DNA from: Parabacteroides sp900760525
GTDB lineage: Bacteria > Bacteroidota > Bacteroidia > Bacteroidales > Tannerellaceae
DNA: 64,000 nucleotides
Direction: 5' to 3'
Assembly: GCF_049860805.1 (NCBI RefSeq)
Contig: NZ_CP187555.1
Span: 1,178,001 to 1,242,000, forward strand
The position numbers and the translations under genes were made by a program. The notes beneath the pieces were generated by a model, which searched no databases, had not been told where the DNA came from, and saw only the letters and a list, made by a program, of their open reading frames with translations. This document shows positions 35,724 to 44,890 of this stretch, piece after piece. Every line of letters begins with the position of its first letter. Positions within the stretch are counted from its first letter, which is position 1.

Positions 35724-38138
35724 GTGCGACACGTATAGTTGCATAAATGATTGTTTAACAAGCGGCTAACCGTCGGGAACGGTAAGCCAAAGTTTAAACC
35801 CACTGTTCCGTCAGTGGTAGCCTACGGGCACGTGCATCACGAGTAATTGTTTTGTACGAAGCTGCTCCGGACAAAGTAACCCACCCTAAAGGGGAAGCCG
35901 AAGCCGTAAGGTGGACGCAACGACCGCCAGCATCAGGAGGTTAGGGAGCGAGGCTGAGTGATATGGCTAACGAGAGTGAACTGTTTTTGACGCATCGTAA
36001 GGTATGAAACGAGCTAAAGATGCTATAAGGCTTGAACCAAAATGGTAAGCAGCCGGATAACCCCGAACCTTGTGGGGCTACACGGACACTAGAGCTGCCG
36101 GTGTATAGACAGAGCCTAAGTCATTCGAAAGTCATTTATGTAAAACGTGGTAAGCCCGTATTTCTCCTATCATTCGATAGGTAAGTGAGCCGCAAGGCAA
36201 GCCGAACGGGATGCGGGTATAGGATTGCGGAGAAAGCGAATGCCATTCTGTAATGGGATGGATAGAGGTTTAAACGTCACCTCACGGGAAACCGGGCAGA
36301 CTTCCGCGTTAGGTAACTCTTTACAAGAAACTTGTTGAACTATAAAAAAGGAGGAAAGCAAATGAACGAGATTAGAACATCGTGTGCGCCTACTGACCAA
36401 ACAATCAGCAATTGGGAAAGTATCGACTGGAACAAATGCGAGTTAGAGGTTAGAAAGCTGCAAGCACGTATTGTAAAGGCTCAAAAGGAAGGTCGCTACG
36501 GCAAGGTGAAAGCCCTGCAATGGCTACTGACCCATTCGTTCGCGGCTAAGGCATTAGCCGTTAAACGGGTGACTTCCAACAAAGGGAAGAACACATCGGG
36601 AGTGGACAAGGTTTTATGGTCTACTTCTATCGCTAAGGCGAACGCTATCACAGAGTTGAAAAGGCGGAACTACAATCCCATGCCTTTGAAACGGGTAAAT
36701 ATTCGTAAGAGTAACGGGAAATTGCGCCCGTTAGGGATACCGACGATGAAAGACAGGGCGATGCAGGCATTGTACCTTATGGCATTAGACCCCGTTGCCG
36801 AAACCACAGCGGACAACCATTCATACGGTTTCCGTAGGGAAAGATGCACGGGCGACGCCATACATCAGTGCTACATCAACCTGTCCAAAGAGTCATCCCC
36901 GCAGTGGATTTTAGAGGGCGACATCAAAGGATGCTTCGACCACATCAACCACGAATGGTTGCTGAACAATATCCCGATGGATAAAGTGATGCTCCGTAAG
37001 TGGCTGAAAAGCGGTTTTATTTTCAATAAACAGCTTTTCCCCACCGAGGAAGGTACTCCGCAGGGCGGTATTATCTCGCCGACGCTTGCGAATATGGCAC
37101 TTGACGGTCTGCAAACAATGCTTGAAGCAAAGTTTCACAGGGTTGATTTGTACAGCCCTAAGAGATCATACTATCCGAAAGTGCATCTTATACGGTATGC
37201 CGATGACTTTATAATCACCAGTATAAGTAAGGAGATGCTCGAACAGGAAATCATGCCGATGGTCAAAGAGTTTCTTCAGGCACGGGGGCTTACCCTATCA
37301 GAAGAAAAGACGAAGATTACTCACATCGACGAAGGTTTTGATTTTCTTGGATTCAACATTAGGAAGTATAAAGGCAAGTTTCTAATTACGCCGTCAAAGG
37401 AGAGCCAAAAGAAATTTCAGCGGAAGATTAACGAGATTTTCAATTCTCACAAAACTATCCCGCAGGAATCGCTTATTAGGCTTCTTAATCCGGTCATTAC
37501 CGGATGGGCGAATTATTACCAACACGTGGTATCGGGCAAAGTGTTCCAAAAAATGGACTTCCATATCTACCAGAAACTTTTGCAATGGTCGCTCCGACGA
37601 CATCCAGCGAAAGGGAAATGGTGGGTAGCAGAGAGGTATTTCCATAAGCACAGGGGCAGGTCTTGGGTCTTCGCCGCACCTTTCGACAAGGACGGTAGGC
37701 AAGGACTGTACCCGATTAAGTGGCTGACGGATACTAAAATTACCCGCTATGCAAAGCTTAAATGTGATGCAAACCCCTACGACCCGGATTGGACAGAGTA
37801 TTTTGAAAAACGGGAAACCCGTCTGATGCTCCAGTCTGCAAAAGGTAGGAATACGATAGTTCGTATTTGGAAACGCCAACAGCGAAAATGTCCCTACTGT
37901 GGGGAACCCATTACCCGGAATACTCCTTGGCGGGTATCCGAAAAAGTGGTTCACGGTAAAACCGAGCGAATGCTCGTGCATAGCTACTGCGGTAGAAATA
38001 ATGTTCAACCTTTTAATAATGAAGAATATGAGCCGGTTTCATAACAGAAATTTTGAGTTGCTTGAGCCGTATGATGCGAAAGTATCATGTACGGTTCTTA
38101 GGGGGGAAAGGGGTAGCAATACCCCCGACCTACCCGAC
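35724..38138 (+). mobile_element. Complete group II intron within traI
   Basis: 2415 bases. The 5' end is GTGCGAC; domain V is a 34-nt hairpin at 38064-38097 (GAGCCGTA paired with TACGGTTC). Domain VI includes the GGGGTAGCAATACCCC hairpin, and the 3' end CCCGAC obeys the AY rule. Domain IV carries the intact maturase gene 36362-38044. Positions 35739-36361 are the structured ribozyme domains I-III and contain no other gene. The intron lies in the sense direction and splits the host frame cleanly between codons. Confidence 0.93.
36362..38044 (+). CDS. ltrA: Group II intron reverse transcriptase/maturase with endonuclease domain
   Basis: 560 residues from ATG 36362, preceded by AAAGGAGGAAAGC, a good ribosome-binding site. 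The reverse transcriptase domain has the YADD catalytic box at 279-282 (IRYADDFIITS) and TPQGGIISPTLANMALDGL. Domain X/maturase shows GWANYYQHVVSGKVFQKMD. The C-terminal endonuclease-type module has CPYCGEPI and a later HSYCGRNN. All motifs are intact, so both splicing and retrohoming are plausible. The symbol is used in the generic LtrA sense. Confidence 0.92.
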   Translation: MNEIRTSCAPTDQTISNWESIDWNKCELEVRKLQARIVKAQKEGRYGKVKALQWLLTHSFAAKALAVKRVTSNKGKNTSGVDKVLWSTSIAKANAITELKRRNYNPMPLKRVNIRKSNGKLRPLGIPTMKDRAMQALYLMALDPVAETTADNHSYGFRRERCTGDAIHQCYINLSKESSPQWILEGDIKGCFDHINHEWLLNNIPMDKVMLRKWLKSGFIFNKQLFPTEEGTPQGGIISPTLANMALDGLQTMLEAKFHRVDLYSPKRSYYPKVHLIRYADDFIITSISKEMLEQEIMPMVKEFLQARGLTLSEEKTKITHIDEGFDFLGFNIRKYKGKFLITPSKESQKKFQRKINEIFNSHKTIPQESLIRLLNPVITGWANYYQHVVSGKVFQKMDFHIYQKLLQWSLRRHPAKGKWWVAERYFHKHRGRSWVFAAPFDKDGRQGLYPIKWLTDTKITRYAKLKCDANPYDPDWTEYFEKRETRLMLQSAKGRNTIVRIWKRQQRKCPYCGEPITRNTPWRVSEKVVHGKTERMLVHSYCGRNNVQPFNNEEYEPVS

Positions 38139-38570
38139 AAGAAGTATTACGATGCCCTCAAATCGGTGAACAATCTGGTCAAGGACGCCCGCAAGGTGCA
38201 GCAGACCATCCTGATGGTGGGCGACATCACAGACATCTATGTGAACAGTTTCCAACGGATGCTCCGTGACGGGAATTTCAGACCCGAAGAGCTTTCCGCA
38301 ATCGCTTTCGGCTACACGAAACTGCTGGAGGAAAGCAACGAAGTGTTGACGGAACTCAGGAACGTGGTGAACATCACCACGCTCTCCATGACCGACAAGG
38401 AGCGCATGGACGTGGTGGAACGCTGCCACTCGAAGATGAAGCGTTACCGCAACCTCGTGAGCTACTACACGAACAAGAACATCTCCGTGAGTTACCTGCG
38501 TGCGAAAAAGAAGAACGACCTCGACCGCATCATGGGGCTGTACGGGAACATGAACGAAAGATACTGGTAG
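38139..38570 (+). CDS. traI: TraI (DUF4141), 3' exon
   Basis: 143 codons plus stop, in phase with exon 1 across the intron. It begins KKYYDALKSVNNLVKDARKV and ends RIMGLYGNMNERYW. The region is a long helical domain, as in VirB5/TrbJ-like proteins. There is no start codon of its own at the exon boundary, so its expression requires intron splicing or an internal start. It is followed by traJ after 3 bases. Confidence 0.88.
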   Translation, partial: KKYYDALKSVNNLVKDARKVQQTILMVGDITDIYVNSFQRMLRDGNFRPEELSAIAFGYTKLLEESNEVLTELRNVVNITTLSMTDKERMDVVERCHSKMKRYRNLVSYYTNKNISVSYLRAKKKNDLDRIMGLYGNMNERYW

Positions 38571-38573
38571 CCT

Positions 38574-39578
38574 ATGAAGTTCGACAACCTTCATCAGATT
38601 TTACGTTCACTTTATGAGCAGATGATGCCGCTGTGTGGGGACATGGCTGGTGTGGCGAAAGGCATCGCCGGGCTGGGTGCGCTGTTCTACGTCGCCTACC
38701 GGGTATGGCAGTCGCTGGCGAGAGCTGAACCGATAGACGTATTCCCGATGCTCCGTCCTTTTGCCATCGGTCTGTGCATCATGTTCTTCCCGACTGTGGT
38801 GCTGGGCACGATAAACAGCATCCTCTCACCCGTCGTACAGGGCACGGCAAAGATGCTGGAGGCGGAAACGCTGGACATGAACCGATACCGGGAGCAGAAG
38901 GACAAACTGGAATACGAGGCGATGGTACGCAACCCCGAAACCGCCTACCTCGTGTCCAACGAGGAATTTGACAAGCAACTGGAGGAACTCGGCTGGTCGC
39001 CCTCCGACATGGTGACGATGGCGGGAATGTATATCGACCGGGGAATGTACAACATGAAGAAGAGCATCCGCGACTTCTTCCGCGAGATACTCGAACTGCT
39101 GTTCCAAGCCGCCGCCCTCGTGATAGACACCGTCCGCACCTTCTTTCTCGTGGTGCTGGCGATTCTCGGTCCGATAGCCTTCGCCCTGTCGGTATGGGAC
39201 GGTTTCCAAAACACGCTCACGCAGTGGATATGCCGCTATATACAGGTCTATCTGTGGCTACCGGTATCGGACATGTTCAGCACCATACTGGCGAAGATAC
39301 AGGTTCTGATGCTGCAAAACGACATCGAGCGGATGCAGGCAGACCCGAACTTCTCGCTGGATTCGAGCGACGGGGTGTATATCGTATTCCTCTGCATCGG
39401 CATCATCGGCTACTTTACCATTCCCACCGTTGCGGGCTGGATTATCCAAGCCGGAGGCATGGGCGGTTACGGTCGCAACGTGAACCAGATGGCGGGACGA
39501 GCCGGAAGCATGGCGGGCAGCGTGGCGGGTGCAGCCGCAGGAAACGCAGTCGGACGTGTCGGCAAATTGCTGAAATAA
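38574..39578 (+). CDS. traJ: TraJ, polytopic (VirB6-like) channel protein
   Basis: 334 residues with several membrane helices (for example GIAGLGALFYVAYRVWQSL, AIGLCIMFFPTVVLGTIN, TFFLVVLAILGPIAFALSVW, VYIVFLCIGIIGYFTIPTVA). The C-terminus is Gly/Ala-rich (AGSVAGAAAGNAVGR). It is the conserved TraJ of Bacteroides conjugative transposons, the most likely VirB6/TrbL equivalent of the inner-membrane complex. It begins 3 bases after traI. Confidence 0.9.
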   Translation: MKFDNLHQILRSLYEQMMPLCGDMAGVAKGIAGLGALFYVAYRVWQSLARAEPIDVFPMLRPFAIGLCIMFFPTVVLGTINSILSPVVQGTAKMLEAETLDMNRYREQKDKLEYEAMVRNPETAYLVSNEEFDKQLEELGWSPSDMVTMAGMYIDRGMYNMKKSIRDFFREILELLFQAAALVIDTVRTFFLVVLAILGPIAFALSVWDGFQNTLTQWICRYIQVYLWLPVSDMFSTILAKIQVLMLQNDIERMQADPNFSLDSSDGVYIVFLCIGIIGYFTIPTVAGWIIQAGGMGGYGRNVNQMAGRAGSMAGSVAGAAAGNAVGRVGKLLK

Positions 39579-39609
39579 TCAATGTGCAATCATAAATTGG
39601 AAAATATAA

Positions 39610-40233
39610 ATGGAATTCAAATCACTTAGAAACATCGAATCGTCGTTCAGGCAGATACGCCTGTTCGGTATCGTCTTCCTCTCGCTGTGCGCCGTGGTGA
39701 CGGTGTGGAGCGTGTGGAACTCCTACCGTTTCGCAGAGAAGCAACGGGAGAAAATCTATGTGCTGGACAACGGCAAGAGCCTGATGCTCGCCTTGTCTCA
39801 GGATTTGTCGCAGAACCGCCCGGCGGAGGCACGGGAACATGTGCGCCGTTTCCACGAGATGTTCTTCACGCTATCACCTGAAAAAAGCGCGATTGAACAC
39901 AACGTGAAACGTGCCTTGCTGCTGGCGGACAAGAGCGTGTACCACTATTATTCGGACTTCGCGGAGAAGGGGTACTACAACCGCATCATCGCCGGGAACA
40001 TCAACCAAGTGCTGAAGGTGGACAGCGTGGTGTGCGACTTCAACGCCTATCCCTACCGTGCCGTGACCTACGCCACACAGAAAATCATCCGGCAGAGCAA
40101 CGTCACCGAGCGCAGCCTCGTGACCACCTGCCGCCTGCTGAACGCATCGCGGTCGGATGACAACCCGAACGGTTTTACCATCGAGGGTTTCACCATCATT
40201 GAGAACAAGGATTTACAGACTATCAAACGGTAA
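39610..40233 (+). CDS. traK: TraK, VirB8-like inner-membrane protein
   Basis: 207 residues. A short cytoplasmic N-terminus (FKSLRNIESSFRQIRLFGI), one membrane helix (FLSLCAVVTVWSVWNSY) and a periplasmic domain with VDSVVCDFNAYPYRAVTYAT. The single-span topology and size match VirB8. It is conserved as TraK in these elements. The traL start lies 6 bases after its stop. Confidence 0.88.
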   Translation: MEFKSLRNIESSFRQIRLFGIVFLSLCAVVTVWSVWNSYRFAEKQREKIYVLDNGKSLMLALSQDLSQNRPAEAREHVRRFHEMFFTLSPEKSAIEHNVKRALLLADKSVYHYYSDFAEKGYYNRIIAGNINQVLKVDSVVCDFNAYPYRAVTYATQKIIRQSNVTERSLVTTCRLLNASRSDDNPNGFTIEGFTIIENKDLQTIKR

Positions 40234-40239
40234 CAGGAC

Positions 40240-40548
40240 ATGAAAAGTATCAGAAAATCAATGTGGGGCATGTATTGGAAACTCCACGACAAACGGAAAC
40301 GCTTGGCGGCAAGTCTCAAAGGGTATCTGGACGGCTTGCCGCCGGAAACACGCCGCCGCATCGTGCTGGGGATGTTCGCCGCCTTCGCGGTGCTTGCCCT
40401 TTACACCTTCGGCAGAGCCGTCTATGACATCGGCAGGAACGACGGCTCACATATGGAAACGGGACACGCCGGACGGGTGGAACTGCCGACCCCGGCGGAA
40501 ACAGGCAATCACTTAACACCTTATTTATATGGAACAGACAAAGAATGA
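40240..40548 (+). CDS. traL: TraL, DUF3989 membrane protein
   Basis: 102 residues with a basic N-terminal part (WKLHDKRKRLAASLKGYLDG) and one membrane helix (IVLGMFAAFAVLALYTFGRA), followed by a short periplasmic tail. DUF3989 is specific to this conjugation system. It overlaps traM by 20 bases. Function unknown; probably a small inner-membrane linker of the channel. Confidence 0.83.
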   Translation: MKSIRKSMWGMYWKLHDKRKRLAASLKGYLDGLPPETRRRIVLGMFAAFAVLALYTFGRAVYDIGRNDGSHMETGHAGRVELPTPAETGNHLTPYLYGTDKE

Positions 40549-41881
40549 ACCGACGAAAGAGAACAAAGCTGCTCCCGAAACGGGGAAACCGAAAAAGGAG
40601 CGCGAACCGCTGACAGAGGCGCAACGGCTGAAACGGCAGAAGATGATCGTGCTGCCCGCTATGGTGTTGGTGTTCATCGGGGCGATGTGGCTGATATTCG
40701 CCCCGTCCTCCGGCAAGGAGCAACCGCCGGGAACGGACGGATACAACACCGAGATGCCCGACGCTGACAAGGCGAACCGGCAGATTATCGGCGACAAGCT
40801 GAAAGCCTACGAGCATGGGGAGATGGAAGAGCGTCAGGAGAGCCGCAACCGTGCCATCGGGCAGCTGGGCGACATGTTCGACCGCGAGATAGCGGGAACG
40901 GAGAACGGAGTGGACTTCGACCTCGCCAATCCGGGCGGCAAGGAAGAAAGGGCAAAGCCAGCCACGCCGCAGACCATCCAGTCCTCCGCAGCCGCCTACC
41001 GTGACCTGAACGCCACGCTCGGAAACTTCTACGACCAGCCGAAAAACGACAATGCGGAGATGGACGAATTGTTGGAGCGCATCGCATCGCTGGAGTCGGA
41101 ACTGGAAAGCGAGAGGGGCAAGGCTTCCTCTATGGACGAGCAGGTGGCTCTTATGGAGAAGTCCTACGAGCTGGCGGCAAAGTACATGGGCGGTCAGAAC
41201 GGAGGACAGCCATCGGCGGAACAGAGGGCAGAGCCAACTACCGTGCAGAAAGGGAAGAAGAACAAGGCAATGCCTATCAGACAGGTGGAGCATCAAGTAG
41301 TTTCTTCACTCTCACAGCCTATGAGTAACGCGGAGTTTGTCGCCGCCTTATCGCAGGAACGCAACCGGGGTTTCAACACGGCTGTCGGCACGGCGGAGGT
41401 ATTGGACAGGAACACCATACCGGCGTGCGTGCATGGGGCGCAGAGCGTGACGGACGGGCAGACGGTAAGGCTGCGCCTGCTGGAGCCTATGGCGGTGGCA
41501 GGCAGGACAATACCCCGGGGTGCGGTGGTGGTCGGCACGGGCAAGATACAGGGTGAGCGGCTCGACATCGAGATTACCTCGCTGGAATACGACGGCACGA
41601 TTATCCCCGTGGAGCTTGCGGTCTATGACACGGACGGACAGCCCGGCATCTTCATCCCGAACTCGATGGAGATGAACGCCGTCCGGGAGGTCGCCGCCAA
41701 CATGGGCGGCTCGCTGGGAAGCAGCATCAACATCTCCACCAATGCCGGGGCGCAGCTCGCCTCCGACTTGGGCAAGGGGCTGATACAAGGCACGAGCCAG
41801 TACATCGCCAAAAAGATGCGAACCGTCAAGGTGCATCTGAAAGCCGGGTACAGGGTCATGCTTTACCAAGAAAAATATTGA
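40529..41881 (+). CDS. traM: TraM, VirB10-like protein
   Basis: 450 residues. Cytoplasmic Lys/Glu-rich N-terminus, one membrane helix (MIVLPAMVLVFIGAMWLIF), a long periplasmic coiled-coil linker (MDELLERIASLESELESERG), then a beta-barrel-like domain with IPACVHGAQSVTDGQTVRLR and PRGAVVVGTGKIQGERLDI. That layout is VirB10/TrbI. It should span from the inner membrane to the outer-membrane core with TraN and TraO. Confidence 0.88.
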   Translation: MEQTKNEPTKENKAAPETGKPKKEREPLTEAQRLKRQKMIVLPAMVLVFIGAMWLIFAPSSGKEQPPGTDGYNTEMPDADKANRQIIGDKLKAYEHGEMEERQESRNRAIGQLGDMFDREIAGTENGVDFDLANPGGKEERAKPATPQTIQSSAAAYRDLNATLGNFYDQPKNDNAEMDELLERIASLESELESERGKASSMDEQVALMEKSYELAAKYMGGQNGGQPSAEQRAEPTTVQKGKKNKAMPIRQVEHQVVSSLSQPMSNAEFVAALSQERNRGFNTAVGTAEVLDRNTIPACVHGAQSVTDGQTVRLRLLEPMAVAGRTIPRGAVVVGTGKIQGERLDIEITSLEYDGTIIPVELAVYDTDGQPGIFIPNSMEMNAVREVAANMGGSLGSSINISTNAGAQLASDLGKGLIQGTSQYIAKKMRTVKVHLKAGYRVMLYQEKY

Positions 41882-41915
41882 AAACAATAAAAATTACCAC
41901 TAAAATCCAAAAGTA

Positions 41916-42902
41916 ATGAGAAAAGTAATCATCATGTTTGCCCTCGCTATGGGCATCATAACTGCCAACGCGCAGGAGAATGTAACCGTTGAAACGACCA
42001 ACGGAAGTGAACAACCGACCTTGACGAAGGAGGTCTATCCGCAGAAGGAGGCGGACGGCGACCTATATCACGGGCTGTCACGCAAGCTGACCTTCGACCG
42101 CATGATACCGCCGCACGGTCTGGAAGTGACCTACGACAAGACCGTCCACGTCATTTTTCCGGCGGAGGTGCGCTATGTCGATTTAGGCTCGCCCGACCTG
42201 ATTGCCGGGAAAGCCGACGGAGCGGAGAACATCATCCGTGTGAAGGCTACCGTAAGGAATTTTCCCAACGAAACGAATATGTCCGTCATCACGGAGGACG
42301 GCAGTTTCTACACCTTCAACGTGAAGTACGCCGCCGAACCGCTGTTGCTCAACGTGGAGATGTGCGACTTCATCCATGACGGCAGCACGGTGAACCGCCC
42401 GAACAACGCGCAGGAAATCTATCTGAAAGAGCTGGGCAGCGAAAGCCCGATGCTGGTGCGCCTTATCATGAAGTCCATCCACAAACAGAACAAGCGCGAG
42501 GTGAAGCATATCGGCTGCAAGCGTTTCGGCATCCAATACCTGTTGAAAGGCATCTACACGCACAACGGCTTGCTTTATTTCCACACGGAGATAAAGAACC
42601 AGAGCAACGTGCCTTTCGATGTGGACTACATCACTTGGAAAATCGTGGACAAGAAGGTTGCGAAGCGTACTGCCGTGCAGGAGCAGATTATTCTGCCGCT
42701 CCGCGCGCAGAACTACGCCACCCTCGTGCCGGGCAAAAAGAGCGAGCGCACGGTCTTCACGATGGCGAAGTTCACCATCCCCGATGACAAGTGCCTCGTG
42801 GTGGAATTGAACGAGAAGAACGGCGGCCGTCACCAGTCCTTCGTGATTGAGAACGAGGATTTGGTACGCGCGGGTACCATCAACGAACTTCAAGTACGCT
42901 GA
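41916..42902 (+). CDS. traN: TraN, DUF4138 (VirB9-like) periplasmic protein
   Basis: 328 residues with signal peptide IIMFALAMGIITANAQ. The mature protein contains LEVTYDKTVHVIFPAEVRYV, typical of DUF4138, and a C-terminal beta domain. The start at 41916 follows an AAATCCAAAAGTA leader (41903-41915). In this system TraN takes the VirB9 place in the outer-membrane complex. It is separated from traO by 2 bases. Confidence 0.9.
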   Translation: MRKVIIMFALAMGIITANAQENVTVETTNGSEQPTLTKEVYPQKEADGDLYHGLSRKLTFDRMIPPHGLEVTYDKTVHVIFPAEVRYVDLGSPDLIAGKADGAENIIRVKATVRNFPNETNMSVITEDGSFYTFNVKYAAEPLLLNVEMCDFIHDGSTVNRPNNAQEIYLKELGSESPMLVRLIMKSIHKQNKREVKHIGCKRFGIQYLLKGIYTHNGLLYFHTEIKNQSNVPFDVDYITWKIVDKKVAKRTAVQEQIILPLRAQNYATLVPGKKSERTVFTMAKFTIPDDKCLVVELNEKNGGRHQSFVIENEDLVRAGTINELQVR

Positions 42903-42904
42903 CC

Positions 42905-43480
42905 ATGAGAAAGTACATCGCAATAATCATCGCGTCGCTTGCCCTTTTTACAGGGCAGGCGCACGCCCAGCGGTGTCTGCCGAAGATGCAGGGCATCGAG
43001 GTGAGGGCGGACATGGCGGACGGCTTCAATCTCGGCGGCAAGGACGGCGGGTACAGCTTCGGGGCGGCTCTCTCCACCTACACGAAGAAGGGGAACAAGT
43101 GGGTGTTCGGTGGCGAATACCTGTTGAAGAACAATCCCTACAAGGACACCAAGATACCCGTGGCGCAGTTCACGGCGGAGGGCGGCTATTACTTCAAGAT
43201 ACTGTCGGACGCCCGAAAGATTGTTTTCGTCTATGCCGGGGCTTCGGCTCTCGCCGGATATGAGGCGGTAAATTGGGGGAAGAAGGTGCTGCATGACGGC
43301 TCCACGCTGCACGACCGGGACGCCTTCATCTACGGCGGTGCGCTGACGCTCGATGTGGAGTGTTACGTGGCAGACCGTATCGCCCTGCTTGCCAACCTGC
43401 GGGAGCGTTGCCTTTGGGGTGGCGACACACGGAAGTTCCACACGCAGTTCGGGGTCGGTATCAAGTTCATCATCAACTGA
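42905..43480 (+). CDS. traO: TraO, outer-membrane conjugation protein
   Basis: 191 residues. Signal peptide IAIIIASLALFTGQAHAQ, then alternating beta strands with Gly-aromatic turns (GYSFGAALSTYTKKGNKWVF) and a terminal GVGIKFIIN, which looks like a small outer-membrane beta barrel. It is the conserved TraO of Bacteroides conjugative transposons. It follows traN directly and precedes the primase gene by 7 bases. Confidence 0.87.
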   Translation: MRKYIAIIIASLALFTGQAHAQRCLPKMQGIEVRADMADGFNLGGKDGGYSFGAALSTYTKKGNKWVFGGEYLLKNNPYKDTKIPVAQFTAEGGYYFKILSDARKIVFVYAGASALAGYEAVNWGKKVLHDGSTLHDRDAFIYGGALTLDVECYVADRIALLANLRERCLWGGDTRKFHTQFGVGIKFIIN

Positions 43481-43487
43481 CACGGGC

Positions 43488-44390
43488 ATGGAAAGGACGG
43501 AAATAGATGCTGTCAGAAGGATGCCGCTTGCGGATTTTCTCGCACGGCTGGGGCATGAGCCTGTCAGAAGGAGCGGTAACGAGCTGTGGTATCTTGCCCC
43601 GTACAGGGGCGAGCGCACATCCTCTTTCCGTGTGAACGTGGCGAAACAGCTCTGGTACGACTTCGGTTTGGGCAAGGGCGGCGACATCTTCACGCTTGCC
43701 GGGGAGTTTCTGCAAAGCGATGACTTCATGAAGCAAGCGAAGTTCATAGCGGAAGCCGCCAATATGACGGTTGCCGGATGGGAAAAGCCCGTCTATCTCT
43801 CGAAGCCGACCGAATCCGTTTTTGAGGATGTGGAGGTCGCTCCGCTGCTCCGCTCACTGCTGACGGAGTATTTAGAGGAACGGGGCATCCCTTACGCCAT
43901 CGCATCCCGTCACTGCTGCCGCTTGAACTACGGTGTGCGTGGGAAACGGTATTTTGCCGTTGGCTTTCCGAACATGGCAGGTGGCTATGAAGTCAGAAGC
44001 CGATATTTCAAGGGTTGCATACCTCCGAAGTCTGTATCACTGGTAAAGGCGAATGACATCCCGGCTGACGAGTGCCTCGTGTTCGAGGGCTTCATGGACT
44101 TTCTCTCTGCCGTGACGCTTGGTGTAACCGGTAACGCTGACTGTCTTGTGCTGAACTCAGTCGCCAACGTGGAGAAGGCGGCGGGATTGCTGGACGGATA
44201 CGGGCGCATCGGCTGCTTCCTCGACCGTGACGAAGCCGGACGGCGGACGCTTGCCGCACTTACCATGCGATACGGGGAACGTGTCACCGACCGTTCCTCC
44301 CTCTATGACGGTTGCAAGGACTTGAACGAGTACCTGCAACTGACAACGAAAAAACAGAAAAACAACCATCTAAAAATCGAAGAACAATGA
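43488..44390 (+). CDS. traP: TraP, DNA primase-like TOPRIM protein
   Basis: 300 residues from ATG 43488; a longer frame from 43353 overlaps traO and is rejected. The N-terminal CHC2-like domain (YRGERTSSFRVN, KGGDIFTLAGEF) keeps the fold pattern but lacks the cysteine/histidine zinc ligands. The C-terminal TOPRIM has LVFEGFMDFLSAVTLG and CFLDRDEAGRRT. Such primases may prime the complementary strand in the recipient. The traQ ATG overlaps its stop by 4 bases. Confidence 0.88.
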   Translation: MERTEIDAVRRMPLADFLARLGHEPVRRSGNELWYLAPYRGERTSSFRVNVAKQLWYDFGLGKGGDIFTLAGEFLQSDDFMKQAKFIAEAANMTVAGWEKPVYLSKPTESVFEDVEVAPLLRSLLTEYLEERGIPYAIASRHCCRLNYGVRGKRYFAVGFPNMAGGYEVRSRYFKGCIPPKSVSLVKANDIPADECLVFEGFMDFLSAVTLGVTGNADCLVLNSVANVEKAAGLLDGYGRIGCFLDRDEAGRRTLAALTMRYGERVTDRSSLYDGCKDLNEYLQLTTKKQKNNHLKIEEQ

Positions 44391-44890
44391 ACATACTGAA
44401 CAACAGAAACAAGAGAACATCAATATTCAAGGCAGTGGCGTTATGCCTGATAGCCGCCATGTCATTCACCCTCGTGTCATGTGACGATGACATGGACATC
44501 CAGCAGTCCTATCCCTTCACGGTGGAGGTCATGCCCGTGCCGAACAAGGTAGTAAAGGGGCAGACAGTGGAAATCCGCTGTGAACTGAAAAAGGAGGGCG
44601 ACTTTTCGGGTACGCTCTATACCATCCGCTATTTCCAGTTCGAGGGGGAAGGCTCGCTCAAAATGGATAACGGCATCACCTTCCTGCCTAACGACCGCTA
44701 CCTGCTGGAGAACGAAAAATTCCGCCTGTACTACACGGCGGCGGGTGATGAGGCGCATAATTTCATCGTGGTGGTGGAGGATAACTTTAGCAACTCCTAC
44801 GAACTGGAATTTGACTTCAACAACAGGAATGTAAAGGACGACGATCTTACCATCGTTCCCATCGGCAACTTCAGCCCCTTGTTGAAATGA
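44387..44890 (+). CDS. traQ: TraQ, DUF3872 lipoprotein
   Basis: 167 residues. An N-terminal signal ends in AAMSFTLVSC with a lipobox cysteine, so it is probably an outer-membrane lipoprotein. The mature part is an immunoglobulin-like beta domain (VVKGQTVEIRCELKKEGDFS). DUF3872 proteins close the tra operon in these elements. The start overlaps traP and the end overlaps the lysozyme gene by 4 bases. Confidence 0.86.
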   Translation: MNILNNRNKRTSIFKAVALCLIAAMSFTLVSCDDDMDIQQSYPFTVEVMPVPNKVVKGQTVEIRCELKKEGDFSGTLYTIRYFQFEGEGSLKMDNGITFLPNDRYLLENEKFRLYYTAAGDEAHNFIVVVEDNFSNSYELEFDFNNRNVKDDDLTIVPIGNFSPLLK

